From positions 16,274 to 35,604 of the forward strand of contig PASM01000013.1 of the NCBI GenBank assembly GCA_002711965.1: DNA of 19,331 nt. Reading direction: 5' to 3'. This DNA comes from Chloroflexota bacterium (GTDB lineage Bacteria; Chloroflexota; Dehalococcoidia; UBA1151; TMED-70). Shown here in pieces: positions 1 to 8,097 of this stretch; within the stretch, counting starts at the first letter, position 1, and the number at the start of each line of letters is the position of its first letter. The translations under genes and the position numbers were made by a program. Under the pieces are notes generated by a model that had not been told where the DNA came from, did no database searches, and saw only the letters and a list, made by a program, of their open reading frames with translations.

Positions 1-381
1 TTAATTCCCAGACTTTCAGCTGTAAGGCAAGTTGAAATGCCGTTAATTTATAGAAAAGATAAAGATAAAAGAAAAAAATCTATTTTGGCCTTGAGTAAAC
101 TTGGATTAGCAGAGAGAATTTTTCATTCTCCTGTAAAACTTTCAGGAGGAGAACAACAGAGAGTTTCTATAGCTAGAGCATTAGTTGGAGAACCTAAAGT
201 TATACTAGCTGATGAACCTACAGGTGCTCTTGATTCCAAAACTGGGGAGGAAATAATACAAATTTTTAAGTCTTTGTCTGATGATGGAATTACCGTAATT
301 ATGATCACACATGATCATTTAGTAGCTAGTAAAGCTCAGAGAATAATTGAAATGAAAGATGGAATGATAATTGAGGAGTAA
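1..381 (+). CDS. ABC transporter ATP-binding protein, MacB/LolD family (5' end cut by window edge)
   Basis: This is the C-terminal part of an ATPase that powers a MacB/LolD-type transporter at the cytoplasmic face of the membrane. The reading frame is open from base 1 and its first residues (LIPRLSAVRQVEMPLIYR) already match the family's Q-loop-side region, so the ATG at 37 is internal and the gene starts outside the window. The ABC signature LSGGEQQR lies at about 139-162, Walker B with the catalytic glutamate (ILADEPTGALDS) at about 202-237, and the switch histidine (THDH) near 307-318. Walker A is not in the window. The stop codon is followed after 3 bases by the permease gene, and the last codons supply its ribosome binding site, so the two form one operon. 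The exported substrate cannot be read from the sequence. Confidence 0.93.
   Translation, partial: LIPRLSAVRQVEMPLIYRKDKDKRKKSILALSKLGLAERIFHSPVKLSGGEQQRVSIARALVGEPKVILADEPTGALDSKTGEEIIQIFKSLSDDGITVIMITHDHLVASKAQRIIEMKDGMIIEE
373..378 (+). promoter_or_regulatory. Ribosome binding site GAGGAG for the permease
   Basis: GAGGAG lies inside the last codons of the ATPase gene, 6 bases before the TTG at 385. It supports TTG as the true start of the permease and indicates translational coupling of the two genes. Confidence 0.75.
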
Positions 382-384
382 TTT

Positions 385-1638
385 TTGAATATTTTCGATG
401 CAATAAATTTTGCCTTTAGATCAATTATTTCAACTCCACTAAGAAGTGGGCTTACTGCATTGGGCGTAATTGTGGGTGTAACCTCTGTAATCGTACTTGT
501 TTCTTTGGGAGAGGGGATAAAAAGACAAGTAGAAGAAGAAATTACGGCATTAGGAACTAATCTATTATTTATTACGGCAAGTTCGGATGATTCTTCCACA
601 GGAGTTTCTGGGGGCAGAAATTCAGGAATCTCTTTAACTTTAAGTGATTCGGAAAAATTACTTGAAAGAAATATTGAAGGTGTTAGAAATATAGCGCCTC
701 AAATTGATTTTCCTGCTCAACTTATAGCAGGTAATTACAATACTGAAACTAATGTTTATGGAACAACTCCAGAATATATAGATGTGACATCAACAGAAGC
801 TATAGAAGGAGAATTTATTACACAAAAAGATGTTGATACTAAAGCTCTAAGAATGGTTTTAGGATCAGAAATCTCTGAGAAACTTTTTCCTGAAGGTAAT
901 GCTGTAGGAAAAATTGTTAGACTGAGTCTATTTAATAGATTTGATTTTAGATTCGTAGTTAGTGGTGTTATGAAACCTAAAGGTGGAGAAGGGGATGATG
1001 ACTTTTCAGTTTTTATTCCTGTTTCCACTATGCAAAATAGAATAGCTTTTCTAAAAAATCCTACAGGTGATGTAAATGTTTTTAGAATTTTAGTTAGATC
1101 TGAAGATGAATATGATAAATCTATTATTTCAAATTTGCTTTCAGAAAACTTAAAAGAAATTCATGGCGTAGTTGAACCTGATTTTGAAATAACTAGTATG
1201 GATCAACTATTAGAAGCTGCGAATCAAGTTACAGGTGCATTGACTCTATTTCTTGGTTCAATAGCTGGCATTTCTCTACTAGTAGGTGCAATTGGTGTTG
1301 GTAATATAATGCTTGTTAGTGTCACTGAAAGGACTAGAGAAATAGGAACATTGAGATCTATTGGAGCAACTAAATCTGATATAAGGCTTCAATTTATTAC
1401 AGAAGCACTTACCATTTGTTTATTGGGAGGATTATTGGGTATAGTAATTGGAATAATCATTAGCTTAAATATAAGCGGAATATCTTTTGGAGAAGAAGAA
1501 AATTTGACTGCAGTTATATCGTTATCTAGCGTATTGTTAGCTTTTGTTGTTTCTTTTTTAGTTGGAATTATAAGTGGGGCATATCCAGCTTACAGGGCAT
1601 CAGAACTTGATCCTATTGAAGCTCTTAGAAGTGAATAA
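385..1638 (+). CDS. MacB-like ABC transporter permease (FtsX domain)
   Basis: This inner-membrane permease partners the ATPase just upstream. The 417 residues show the MacB plan: one N-terminal membrane helix (about 24-42), a large extracytoplasmic MacB_PCD-type domain (about 45-275), then three helices (about 284-311, 338-362, 376-400) forming the FtsX domain. The segment ERTREIGTLRSIGAT (315-329) and the ending DPIEALRSE are typical of this family. The start is TTG, with GAGGAG 6 bases ahead of it; no ATG fits the conserved N-terminus. No membrane-fusion or outer-membrane partner gene is visible, though the left side of the operon is missing. Members export peptides, lipoproteins or drugs or act mechanically; the role here is open. 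The gene ends 3 bases before the end of the convergent dnaE. Confidence 0.92.
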   Translation: MNIFDAINFAFRSIISTPLRSGLTALGVIVGVTSVIVLVSLGEGIKRQVEEEITALGTNLLFITASSDDSSTGVSGGRNSGISLTLSDSEKLLERNIEGVRNIAPQIDFPAQLIAGNYNTETNVYGTTPEYIDVTSTEAIEGEFITQKDVDTKALRMVLGSEISEKLFPEGNAVGKIVRLSLFNRFDFRFVVSGVMKPKGGEGDDDFSVFIPVSTMQNRIAFLKNPTGDVNVFRILVRSEDEYDKSIISNLLSENLKEIHGVVEPDFEITSMDQLLEAANQVTGALTLFLGSIAGISLLVGAIGVGNIMLVSVTERTREIGTLRSIGATKSDIRLQFITEALTICLLGGLLGIVIGIIISLNISGISFGEEENLTAVISLSSVLLAFVVSFLVGIISGAYPAYRASELDPIEALRSE

Positions 1639-1641
1639 AAT

Positions 1642-4600
1642 TTATTGTTTGTAAAATACGTTCTGAAGTCCGATGATGGTGTCCAGTTTTTCTTCTAAGG
1701 ATTTTGAAGTATTTACGTTTGCAAAAGGAAGATTCAGTTTAACTTTTTCTGAACTACTTTTAACAATTATTGAAACAGGTATATTTCCTTCATTGTCTAG
1801 CAATATTCTAGTTAGATCATCCATAATATGTTTATTGCTTGAATGTTTTTCGCTATCTACAGTTATGATAACTTCTTTGACGGCATTAATATTTTCATCA
1901 GTTATTTCTTCAATTGGAGTTTTTTCATTTTTCATGTTTGGTTTATATTCCTCCTTGGTAATTATTGGTGTTTTATTTGTTAAGTTATTATTTATATTTG
2001 ATTGATCTTCAAAAGAAAAAATTTCTCCGCTGTCATACCATATAGAATTCTCACCATTTCGGTTATTTATTTTTCCTTTTATTTTTGCAATTGGACTATG
2101 AAGCCAAATATCCACTTCGCTGATTTTATTTTGCCAGACCATTAAATCAATAGGCCCGTCAGTAAGTTCTAATTTTACTATCATAAATTCTGCGCCTTTT
2201 CGAGAAACTCTTTTTTCATAAGACTTAACTTCAGCAATTAAAGTTTGAGGTTTATTAATGTCAATAAAATCTATTTGTTGCAATGAAACAATTATTTCTT
2301 CATTAATCTCTTTTATTCTTAGCATTTTTTTATGATTAGGGTTTTCTGTAAAAGAAATCCCCATTACTTCTTGCTCCCAGTGCATTTTTTCATTGTCCTG
2401 AGTAGCAGTTTCTGCAATTTCTATTACATTTACAGGTGTTTCTACCTCATCTCCAAATAAATCAAACATAGTACTTTGATTACTATTTCTTAATTTTGTT
2501 AAGCTATTTATTTGTATAAGAATTCTTTCAACAGAATCTAATAATCCGCCGCGGTCTCCAAAATCATCAAAACTCCCTGATTTAATTAGACTTTCCAAAA
2601 TCTTTTTATTAATCCAAGAAGAATCAATTCTTTTGCAAAAATCGCCTAATGATTCAAATGGGCCACTTTTTTTTCTTTCATCTATTATTTTAGAAAGAGA
2701 TGCTGAACTAACGTTTTTCAGAGAAGACAATCCGTAGCCAATTATTTTCCCTTTTTCTGTAGATAAAATACTAAAATAAACATTTGAATTATTTATATTT
2801 GGTTTTATTATTTCAAGTTCTGTTTTTCTTATTTCACTTACACAGATCGAAATTTTATCTGTGTTGTTTATAGAAGAGTTTAATAATGCAGTAAAGTATT
2901 CTATTTTATAGTTTGCCTTAAAATAAGCAGTCCAGTATGCAATCATGGCATAGGATACACTATGAGCTTTATTGAATGCATAACCTGCAAAAGGTTCTAT
3001 TAGCTCAAATACTTCATTACTAGTTTTTTCATCAAACCCTTTACTTAAGGATCCTGATATGAACCTATCTTTTTCTGCCTGCATAACCTCTTTAATTTTC
3101 TTTCCCATTGCTTTTCTCAAGATGTCTGCTTCGCCAAGTGTGTAACCTCCAAATGCTTGAGCAATTTTTAAAACCTGATCTTGATAGACTATAATTCCAT
3201 AAGTTTCAGATAAGATATCTTTTAAGGCATCGTGAGGATATTTGATTTTTTCTTTACCATATTTTGATCTAATGAATCTATCAATGTGTTCCATTGGCCC
3301 AGGTCTATACAAGGCAATCATGGCTGCTATATCTGAAATACTACTAGGTTTTAAATCTTTTATATATTTTCTCATTCCTGCTGACTCTAATTGAAATACT
3401 CCAAAAGTATCTCCTTTTGATAACAATTCAAATGTCTTCTCGTCAGTTTTTGAAATTTCGTAAATATTGAAATCTTTGCCAGTCCTTTTTTCAATTAGTT
3501 CTATAGTTTTACTTATAATACTTAGGTTAGTTAATCCTAAGAAATCCATCTTAAGTAAACCAACATCTGCGATTGCTGCCATAGCGTACTGAGTTGTTGG
3601 AGGGGCATTTTCTTCCCCTGATGTTGATATTTGTAAAGGAACATCATTAGTAAGATCTTCTTGTGAAATAACTACCCCTGCAGCATGTGTAGAAGCATGC
3701 CTTACTGTTCCTTCTAATTTTTGTGCAAAATCTACAACCTTTCTATTATCAGAGTCATTCATTAATGATTTAAAATCATCTATTTCAAGAGCATCTTTAA
3801 TTTTAGTTCCTGGTTTAGTTGGGATAATCCCTGCAAGTTTATCTCCTACAGAAATTGGTAAATCTAAAACTCTAGTTACATCTCTTACAGCAGCTTTAGC
3901 TCCCATAGTTCCAAAAGTTATGATCTGAGCTATATGATCTTTTCCATATCTTTCAACGCAGTATTTCATCACTTCATTTCTTTTATCGTCCTCAAAATCC
4001 ATATCAATATCAGGCATTTCTCTACGTTCTAAATTAAGAAATCTTTCGAAAACTAAATTGTGTTCCATAGGATTTATTTTAGTAACTTCTAAGCAGTAAA
4101 GGACTAAACTTGCTGCTGCAGAACCTCTGACTGCAGATAAAATATTCTTAGAGTTTACAAAATTAAAAATATCCCAGCAAACTAAAAAATAATCAGGGAA
4201 TTTACTTTTTTCTATAACTTCTAATTCATAATCTAATCTTTCAATTAATTCAGGGTCATTTTCATTAAATCTTTTACTAAAACCCTTGTATGAAAGCTCC
4301 CTTAAGTATTCCATTGAAGATTTATTATCAGGACAGTCATATTTTGGTAGCAATGCTTTGGTAAAATCCAGTTTGATATTACATCTTTCGCTTATTTCTA
4401 GAGTATTATTTAATCCAGAAGGCAATTCTTTCCATTGTTCCCACATTTCTTCAGAAGACTTTATATAATAATTGTCATCATCAAACTTAAATCTATTAGG
4501 ATCATTAATATTTGAGTTAGTCTGCAAGCACATTAATAATTCATGTGCTAAATGATCTTGTTTTTCTACGTAATGATTATCGTTTGTTATTACAAGAGGG

Positions 4601-5193
4601 AGATTATTATTTTCACTTATTTCAAGTAATTTTTGATTAATAGTTTTTTGGTTTGGGACTCCTATATGATCCATTATTTCAAGATAAAATCTATCTTTGA
4701 AAACATCTGAAAACCATCCATAGGTGTTTTTTATTTTTTCATCATCATTACTTACGATTGATCTTGAAAGTTCAGATGAAGGGCACCCAGAAAGAACTAT
4801 TATTCCTTCATTGTATTGCTCTAGAATTTTTTTATCTATTCTAGGCTTGTAATAAAAACCATTTAAGTTAGCGTGGGTTACCATTTTCATTAGATTTTGA
4901 TAACCGGTTTCATTTTCTGATAGAAGAGTTAAATGGTATGGACTTTTTTCATCATTATTTTTTTTTAAGCTATCATCTATAGCACAATAAGCTTCTAACC
5001 CAATAATTGGTTTTATGTCATACTTTTTGGAAAGTTTATAAAATTCCACAGCTCCATACATATTACCGTGATCAGTAATTGCTATCGCAGGTTGATTATT
5101 AGACTTTACTCTAGATACCATTTTTTCTAGATTGCTCATCCCGTCTAGCAAGCTATATTCAGAATGATTATGTAAATGAACAAATGAATTCAA
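1642..5193 (-). CDS. dnaE: DNA polymerase III alpha subunit (replicative polymerase)
   Basis: This is the catalytic subunit of the replicative DNA polymerase, 1183 residues, which is full length. The domain order is: PHP (about 4-210); C-family palm/fingers with catalytic aspartates D395 and D397 (MPDIDMDF) and D550 (LLKMDFLGL); a YRPGPM segment at 629-634; helix-hairpin-helix region (about 845-880); a clamp-binding-like motif QSTMF at 906-910; an OB fold (about 983-1060); and a C-terminal domain to 1183. No intein or internal proofreading exonuclease is present, so this is DnaE and not PolC. All nine PHP metal-ligand positions look intact (H8, H10, D41, H42, E67, H87, C137, D205, H207), which in other bacteria goes with built-in 3'-5' exonuclease activity. 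The start is TTG, with AGAG 7 bases upstream and an in-frame stop shortly before it. Confidence 0.97.
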   Translation of the reverse strand: MNSFVHLHNHSEYSLLDGMSNLEKMVSRVKSNNQPAIAITDHGNMYGAVEFYKLSKKYDIKPIIGLEAYCAIDDSLKKNNDEKSPYHLTLLSENETGYQNLMKMVTHANLNGFYYKPRIDKKILEQYNEGIIVLSGCPSSELSRSIVSNDDEKIKNTYGWFSDVFKDRFYLEIMDHIGVPNQKTINQKLLEISENNNLPLVITNDNHYVEKQDHLAHELLMCLQTNSNINDPNRFKFDDDNYYIKSSEEMWEQWKELPSGLNNTLEISERCNIKLDFTKALLPKYDCPDNKSSMEYLRELSYKGFSKRFNENDPELIERLDYELEVIEKSKFPDYFLVCWDIFNFVNSKNILSAVRGSAAASLVLYCLEVTKINPMEHNLVFERFLNLERREMPDIDMDFEDDKRNEVMKYCVERYGKDHIAQIITFGTMGAKAAVRDVTRVLDLPISVGDKLAGIIPTKPGTKIKDALEIDDFKSLMNDSDNRKVVDFAQKLEGTVRHASTHAAGVVISQEDLTNDVPLQISTSGEENAPPTTQYAMAAIADVGLLKMDFLGLTNLSIISKTIELIEKRTGKDFNIYEISKTDEKTFELLSKGDTFGVFQLESAGMRKYIKDLKPSSISDIAAMIALYRPGPMEHIDRFIRSKYGKEKIKYPHDALKDILSETYGIIVYQDQVLKIAQAFGGYTLGEADILRKAMGKKIKEVMQAEKDRFISGSLSKGFDEKTSNEVFELIEPFAGYAFNKAHSVSYAMIAYWTAYFKANYKIEYFTALLNSSINNTDKISICVSEIRKTELEIIKPNINNSNVYFSILSTEKGKIIGYGLSSLKNVSSASLSKIIDERKKSGPFESLGDFCKRIDSSWINKKILESLIKSGSFDDFGDRGGLLDSVERILIQINSLTKLRNSNQSTMFDLFGDEVETPVNVIEIAETATQDNEKMHWEQEVMGISFTENPNHKKMLRIKEINEEIIVSLQQIDFIDINKPQTLIAEVKSYEKRVSRKGAEFMIVKLELTDGPIDLMVWQNKISEVDIWLHSPIAKIKGKINNRNGENSIWYDSGEIFSFEDQSNINNNLTNKTPIITKEEYKPNMKNEKTPIEEITDENINAVKEVIITVDSEKHSSNKHIMDDLTRILLDNEGNIPVSIIVKSSSEKVKLNLPFANVNTSKSLEEKLDTIIGLQNVFYKQ

Positions 5194-5292
5194 AAAAAAT
5201 CTCTTTTACTAAAATTATTGAAAAAAAATTGAGTTAAATAGAGAATAAAATTTTCATACAAAATATTCATTAAATTTAGAGCTTTTTTTTGA

Positions 5293-6552
5293 TCAATTAT
5301 TTTTTTTTAGTGAAATTACTAATGGGATGGAAAAAATCATCATAAAAGTCAAAATATAGTAAGCGTACTTGTAATCCCCTGTAAAATCTTTTGTTAATCC
5401 AATCAACAATGGAGATAAAGTTCCAAATACTGCACCAACAGTATTTAATATTCCCACCATAGACCCATAATTTTTTCTTCCAAAATAATCAGCTGCTAAT
5501 GTAAGCCTTAAAGGAACAGAGGATCCGAATCCTAGACCAAAAAAAATTACAAAAAGAATAATTCCTAAATTTTTATCTAGATATTCATACTCATTTTGTG
5601 ATCCTATAATACTTACTCCTAAAATCCCTATAGTAAGTAATGTAAAAGAAATAGTTAAAAGTTTTTTTCGATCGTATTTATCTGTTATAAATCCTACAAT
5701 AATCCTACCTGAAATATCCCCCCACCATGAAAGTCCTATTATTGTTGCAGCAAAAGTGGTAGTCAATCCAAATTCTTTAAATGATGTTAGATGAAAAAGA
5801 TTACTTGTAAATACAGATTGGCTAATCCCTGCAGCTATTGCTAATTTCCAAAAATTTCCATTTTTTAAAGCATCTTTTACTGAAAAGCCTGTGTTTCTTC
5901 CATCAATTGTTTCTTTAGAATTTGAGTTTAAACTTTGTTTTTCTCCATCAGGATATTGACCATAGTCTTCTGGATCTCCTCTCAAAACTAATGATGTAGG
6001 AAAGCCTAGAATCCAAAATCCTAAACCAACGGAGAAAATCATATTTCTCCAACCAAATTCTTCTATTCCTAAAACGATCAAAGGAATAGTAATGCCACCA
6101 AGTCCTGCTCCTGACATTAAAATTGAAATTGCCTTACCCCTATTTTTCTGAAACCAATTTCCAACTACTGCTAAAAAAATTATAAAAGTCCCAAAAGACA
6201 TTCCTAAAGTTAAAATTGTTATTGCGCAATAAAACTCCCACAAATTTTGCATTCTACTCATCCAAATGAATGACCCGCCTGTTAAAAAAATCCCAAATGC
6301 CATAACTCTCTTTGGTCCAAACTTTTTAATAACTGTTCCTACAAATGGGGATATCAAACCACTTTCAGATCTTTGTATAGAAACTGCTGCCCCGGTTGCG
6401 GCTGTACTCCAACCGAAAGTACTTAGAATTGCATCAAAAAAAGGAGGGAAACCTCTCCAAAATACTGCAGAGGAATACCATTGCACTATTCCTGCACTTA
6501 ATACTATCCACCACCCATAAAATATATTTGGTTTTCTTATTTTAGAGGGCAA
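5293..6552 (-). CDS. MFS transporter, organic-anion (OFA/monocarboxylate)-like
   Basis: This is a 12-helix major facilitator carrier of 419 residues in the cytoplasmic membrane. The N-terminal FYGWWIV (11-17) is typical of bacterial oxalate/formate- or monocarboxylate-type carriers. The loop 2-3 motif appears as KKFGPKRVMAFG (76-87), with its repeat in the second half as DKYDRKKLL (291-299). GNWFQKNRGKA (131-141) and a hydrophilic central loop with LRGDPEDYGQYPDG (190-203) also fit that group. The TTG start overlaps the end of the enoyl reductase gene by 11 bases, with GGAGG 11 bases upstream; no ATG lies before the conserved motif. It is the last gene of the reverse operon, so it probably imports or exports a metabolite handled by the upstream oxidoreductases. 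The substrate is not identifiable. Confidence 0.88.
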   Translation of the reverse strand: MPSKIRKPNIFYGWWIVLSAGIVQWYSSAVFWRGFPPFFDAILSTFGWSTAATGAAVSIQRSESGLISPFVGTVIKKFGPKRVMAFGIFLTGGSFIWMSRMQNLWEFYCAITILTLGMSFGTFIIFLAVVGNWFQKNRGKAISILMSGAGLGGITIPLIVLGIEEFGWRNMIFSVGLGFWILGFPTSLVLRGDPEDYGQYPDGEKQSLNSNSKETIDGRNTGFSVKDALKNGNFWKLAIAAGISQSVFTSNLFHLTSFKEFGLTTTFAATIIGLSWWGDISGRIIVGFITDKYDRKKLLTISFTLLTIGILGVSIIGSQNEYEYLDKNLGIILFVIFFGLGFGSSVPLRLTLAADYFGRKNYGSMVGILNTVGAVFGTLSPLLIGLTKDFTGDYKYAYYILTFMMIFSIPLVISLKKNN

Positions 6553-7318
6553 TTATTCCATATCCTCCGTCTACAGGAATAATGCTACCGGTGATTCCAC
6601 TTGATAAGTCACTTATAAGAAATAGTGCAGTATTTGCCACCTCTTCATGAGTTATAGGTCTCTTTATAGGAGATCTTTCTTCATGAGCTTTTCTCATTTG
6701 TACAAATCCAGGTATGCTTCTTGCAGATAAGGATGGAAGAGGTCCTGCTGAAATAGAGTTAAACCTTATTTGTCTTGGACCAAATTCTGATGATAATTGT
6801 CTGTTGATATTTTCTAAAGCTGCTTTTGCGGTCCCCATTACGTTATAGCCAGGATAAACTCTTGTTGAAGCATCAAAAGTCATAGAAATCACTGATCCTC
6901 CATTTTTAGAAAAATATTTTGAGGCTTCTCTTGCTATAGTTACTAATGAGTAAGAGCTAGTTTCCAATGCTAATGAAAATCCATCTTTTGATAAGTTAGA
7001 AAAATCTCCTCCTAAGTCCTCTCTATTAGCAAAAGCTACCGAATGAACTATAAAATCTATTTCTCCGTATTTATCATGGAATGTTTTCATTACATTTTTC
7101 ACTTCAGACTCATTATTTGCATCACATTTAATTAATAATGAATCATTATTTTCAAGTAGGTTATTTATATTTTTTAGAAGCCTTTCATCTAAATAAGTAA
7201 AAGCCAGTTGAGCTCCTGCCTCCATAAGCTTTTCCGAAATAGACCAAGCAATAGACCTTTGATTTGCTAGGCCAAATATTATTCCTTTTTTATTTGATAA
7301 ATCTATATTTATTGCCAT
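6542..7318 (-). CDS. fabI: Enoyl-[acyl-carrier-protein] reductase, FabI/InhA-like SDR
   Basis: This predicted NADH-dependent enoyl reductase of the short-chain dehydrogenase superfamily would act in the last step of type II fatty acid elongation. The 258 residues contain the cofactor motif GLANQRSIAW (16-25), VHSVAFA (91-97), the catalytic pair Y158 and K165 in YNVMGTAK, and the C-terminal PVDGGYG. The position of the second tyrosine of E. coli FabI (Y146) is phenylalanine here (F148, in TFDAST), as in mycobacterial InhA, and the catalytic residue numbers coincide with InhA's Y158 and K165. The gene is tightly coupled: AGGAAG overlaps the stop codon of the upstream epimerase gene. The neighbours are catabolic-looking oxidoreductases, not other fatty acid genes, so a different enoyl substrate is possible. 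Confidence 0.85.
   Translation of the reverse strand: MAINIDLSNKKGIIFGLANQRSIAWSISEKLMEAGAQLAFTYLDERLLKNINNLLENNDSLLIKCDANNESEVKNVMKTFHDKYGEIDFIVHSVAFANREDLGGDFSNLSKDGFSLALETSSYSLVTIAREASKYFSKNGGSVISMTFDASTRVYPGYNVMGTAKAALENINRQLSSEFGPRQIRFNSISAGPLPSLSARSIPGFVQMRKAHEERSPIKRPITHEEVANTALFLISDLSSGITGSIIPVDGGYGIIAL
6564..6568 (-). promoter_or_regulatory. Ribosome binding site GGAGG for the MFS gene
   Basis: GGAGG on the reverse strand lies within the final codons of the enoyl reductase (VDGGYG), 11 bases before the TTG at 6552. The spacing is a little long, but this is the only good site near the conserved N-terminus. Confidence 0.55.
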
Positions 7319-7324
7319 TTCTTC

Positions 7325-8083
7325 CTACTTTCTATAATTTTCTGCATTTTCAACAGGTTGATATCCAATTTTTTTATAGGCATTTTCTATATCCCAAAAG
7401 CGCCATTTATTATTCGAAACTCCATAGAATATTTCGAAACCAAGTTTAGAACTTAAGCTTTTTTCAACTAATTGAGCTATATCTTTATGAGAAAGCCATG
7501 TTGCAAAATGTCTAATTGAATTTGTTGGTGTATCTACTTTTTGAACAGTTCCAATTCTTAAGTTTATTGATTCTATGCCATGTTCCTCAAAGTAAAACCT
7601 TCCCATAGATTCACCATAAGCTTTTGAAATGCCATAGTAGGAATCAGGTCTTATCGGGACATTATGATCAATTACAGGAATATTATTATGGTCAATATTT
7701 TCATAGTTTCCTTTTACTATCTGCTTATACGGATCATCATTTTCGAACAAGCCGACAGCATGATTAGAACTTGCAAAAATAACCTTTTTTACTTTATTTA
7801 TTCTTGCTGATTCATAAACATTTCTGGTTGATTCAATATTATTTTTTAATACTAAATCCCAATTTGAATCTACACTAACTACAGCTCCTAAGTGAATTAT
7901 TGAGAAAGAGCCTTCAGACCCTGATAATACATCATTATAATTATTCATATCTCCAACAATAGTTTCTGATGATTTTTTTGAATTATTAATATCTAGATTT
8001 AGGATTTCATAATCTTTTTTTAAATGATTATTTAATATAGATCCTATTAATCCAGAGCCTCCAGTAATAAATAGTTTTTTCAT
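7325..8083 (-). CDS. NAD-dependent epimerase/dehydratase family protein, uronate dehydrogenase-like
   Basis: This is an extended-type short-chain dehydrogenase of 252 residues. It shows the Rossmann motif TGGSGLIG (7-14), an acidic residue after the second strand (D31) suggesting NAD, and the catalytic pair Y150 and K154 (YYGISK) with serines at 105-106. The stretches SSNHAVG (105-111), RPDSYYGISKAYGE (145-158), the segment WLS (196-198) with DIAQLVE close behind, and the C-terminal YGVSNN...FWD (220-231) match bacterial uronate dehydrogenases, which oxidise uronic acids to aldaric acid lactones. The length fits that family (about 265 residues). ATG start with AAGG 6-7 bases upstream; 14 bases separate it from the upstream alcohol dehydrogenase. 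Another sugar or sugar acid substrate is quite possible. Confidence 0.8.
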   Translation of the reverse strand: MKKLFITGGSGLIGSILNNHLKKDYEILNLDINNSKKSSETIVGDMNNYNDVLSGSEGSFSIIHLGAVVSVDSNWDLVLKNNIESTRNVYESARINKVKKVIFASSNHAVGLFENDDPYKQIVKGNYENIDHNNIPVIDHNVPIRPDSYYGISKAYGESMGRFYFEEHGIESINLRIGTVQKVDTPTNSIRHFATWLSHKDIAQLVEKSLSSKLGFEIFYGVSNNKWRFWDIENAYKKIGYQPVENAENYRK

Positions 8084-8097
8084 AAATACCTTTTTGA

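Noticed and set aside
37..39. ATG at 37 as the start of the ABC ATPase gene
   Set aside because: The frame is open from base 1 and the residues before this ATG match the family, so the gene is simply cut by the window edge.
5194..5292. A small RNA or tRNA in the gap upstream of dnaE
   Set aside because: The 99 bases are almost pure AT with no cloverleaf or conserved structure visible; they most likely just hold the dnaE promoter, which I could not pinpoint.
5281..5310. T-rich runs near the MFS 3' end as an intrinsic terminator
   Set aside because: There is no stable GC stem, and on the coding strand the runs are A, not T.
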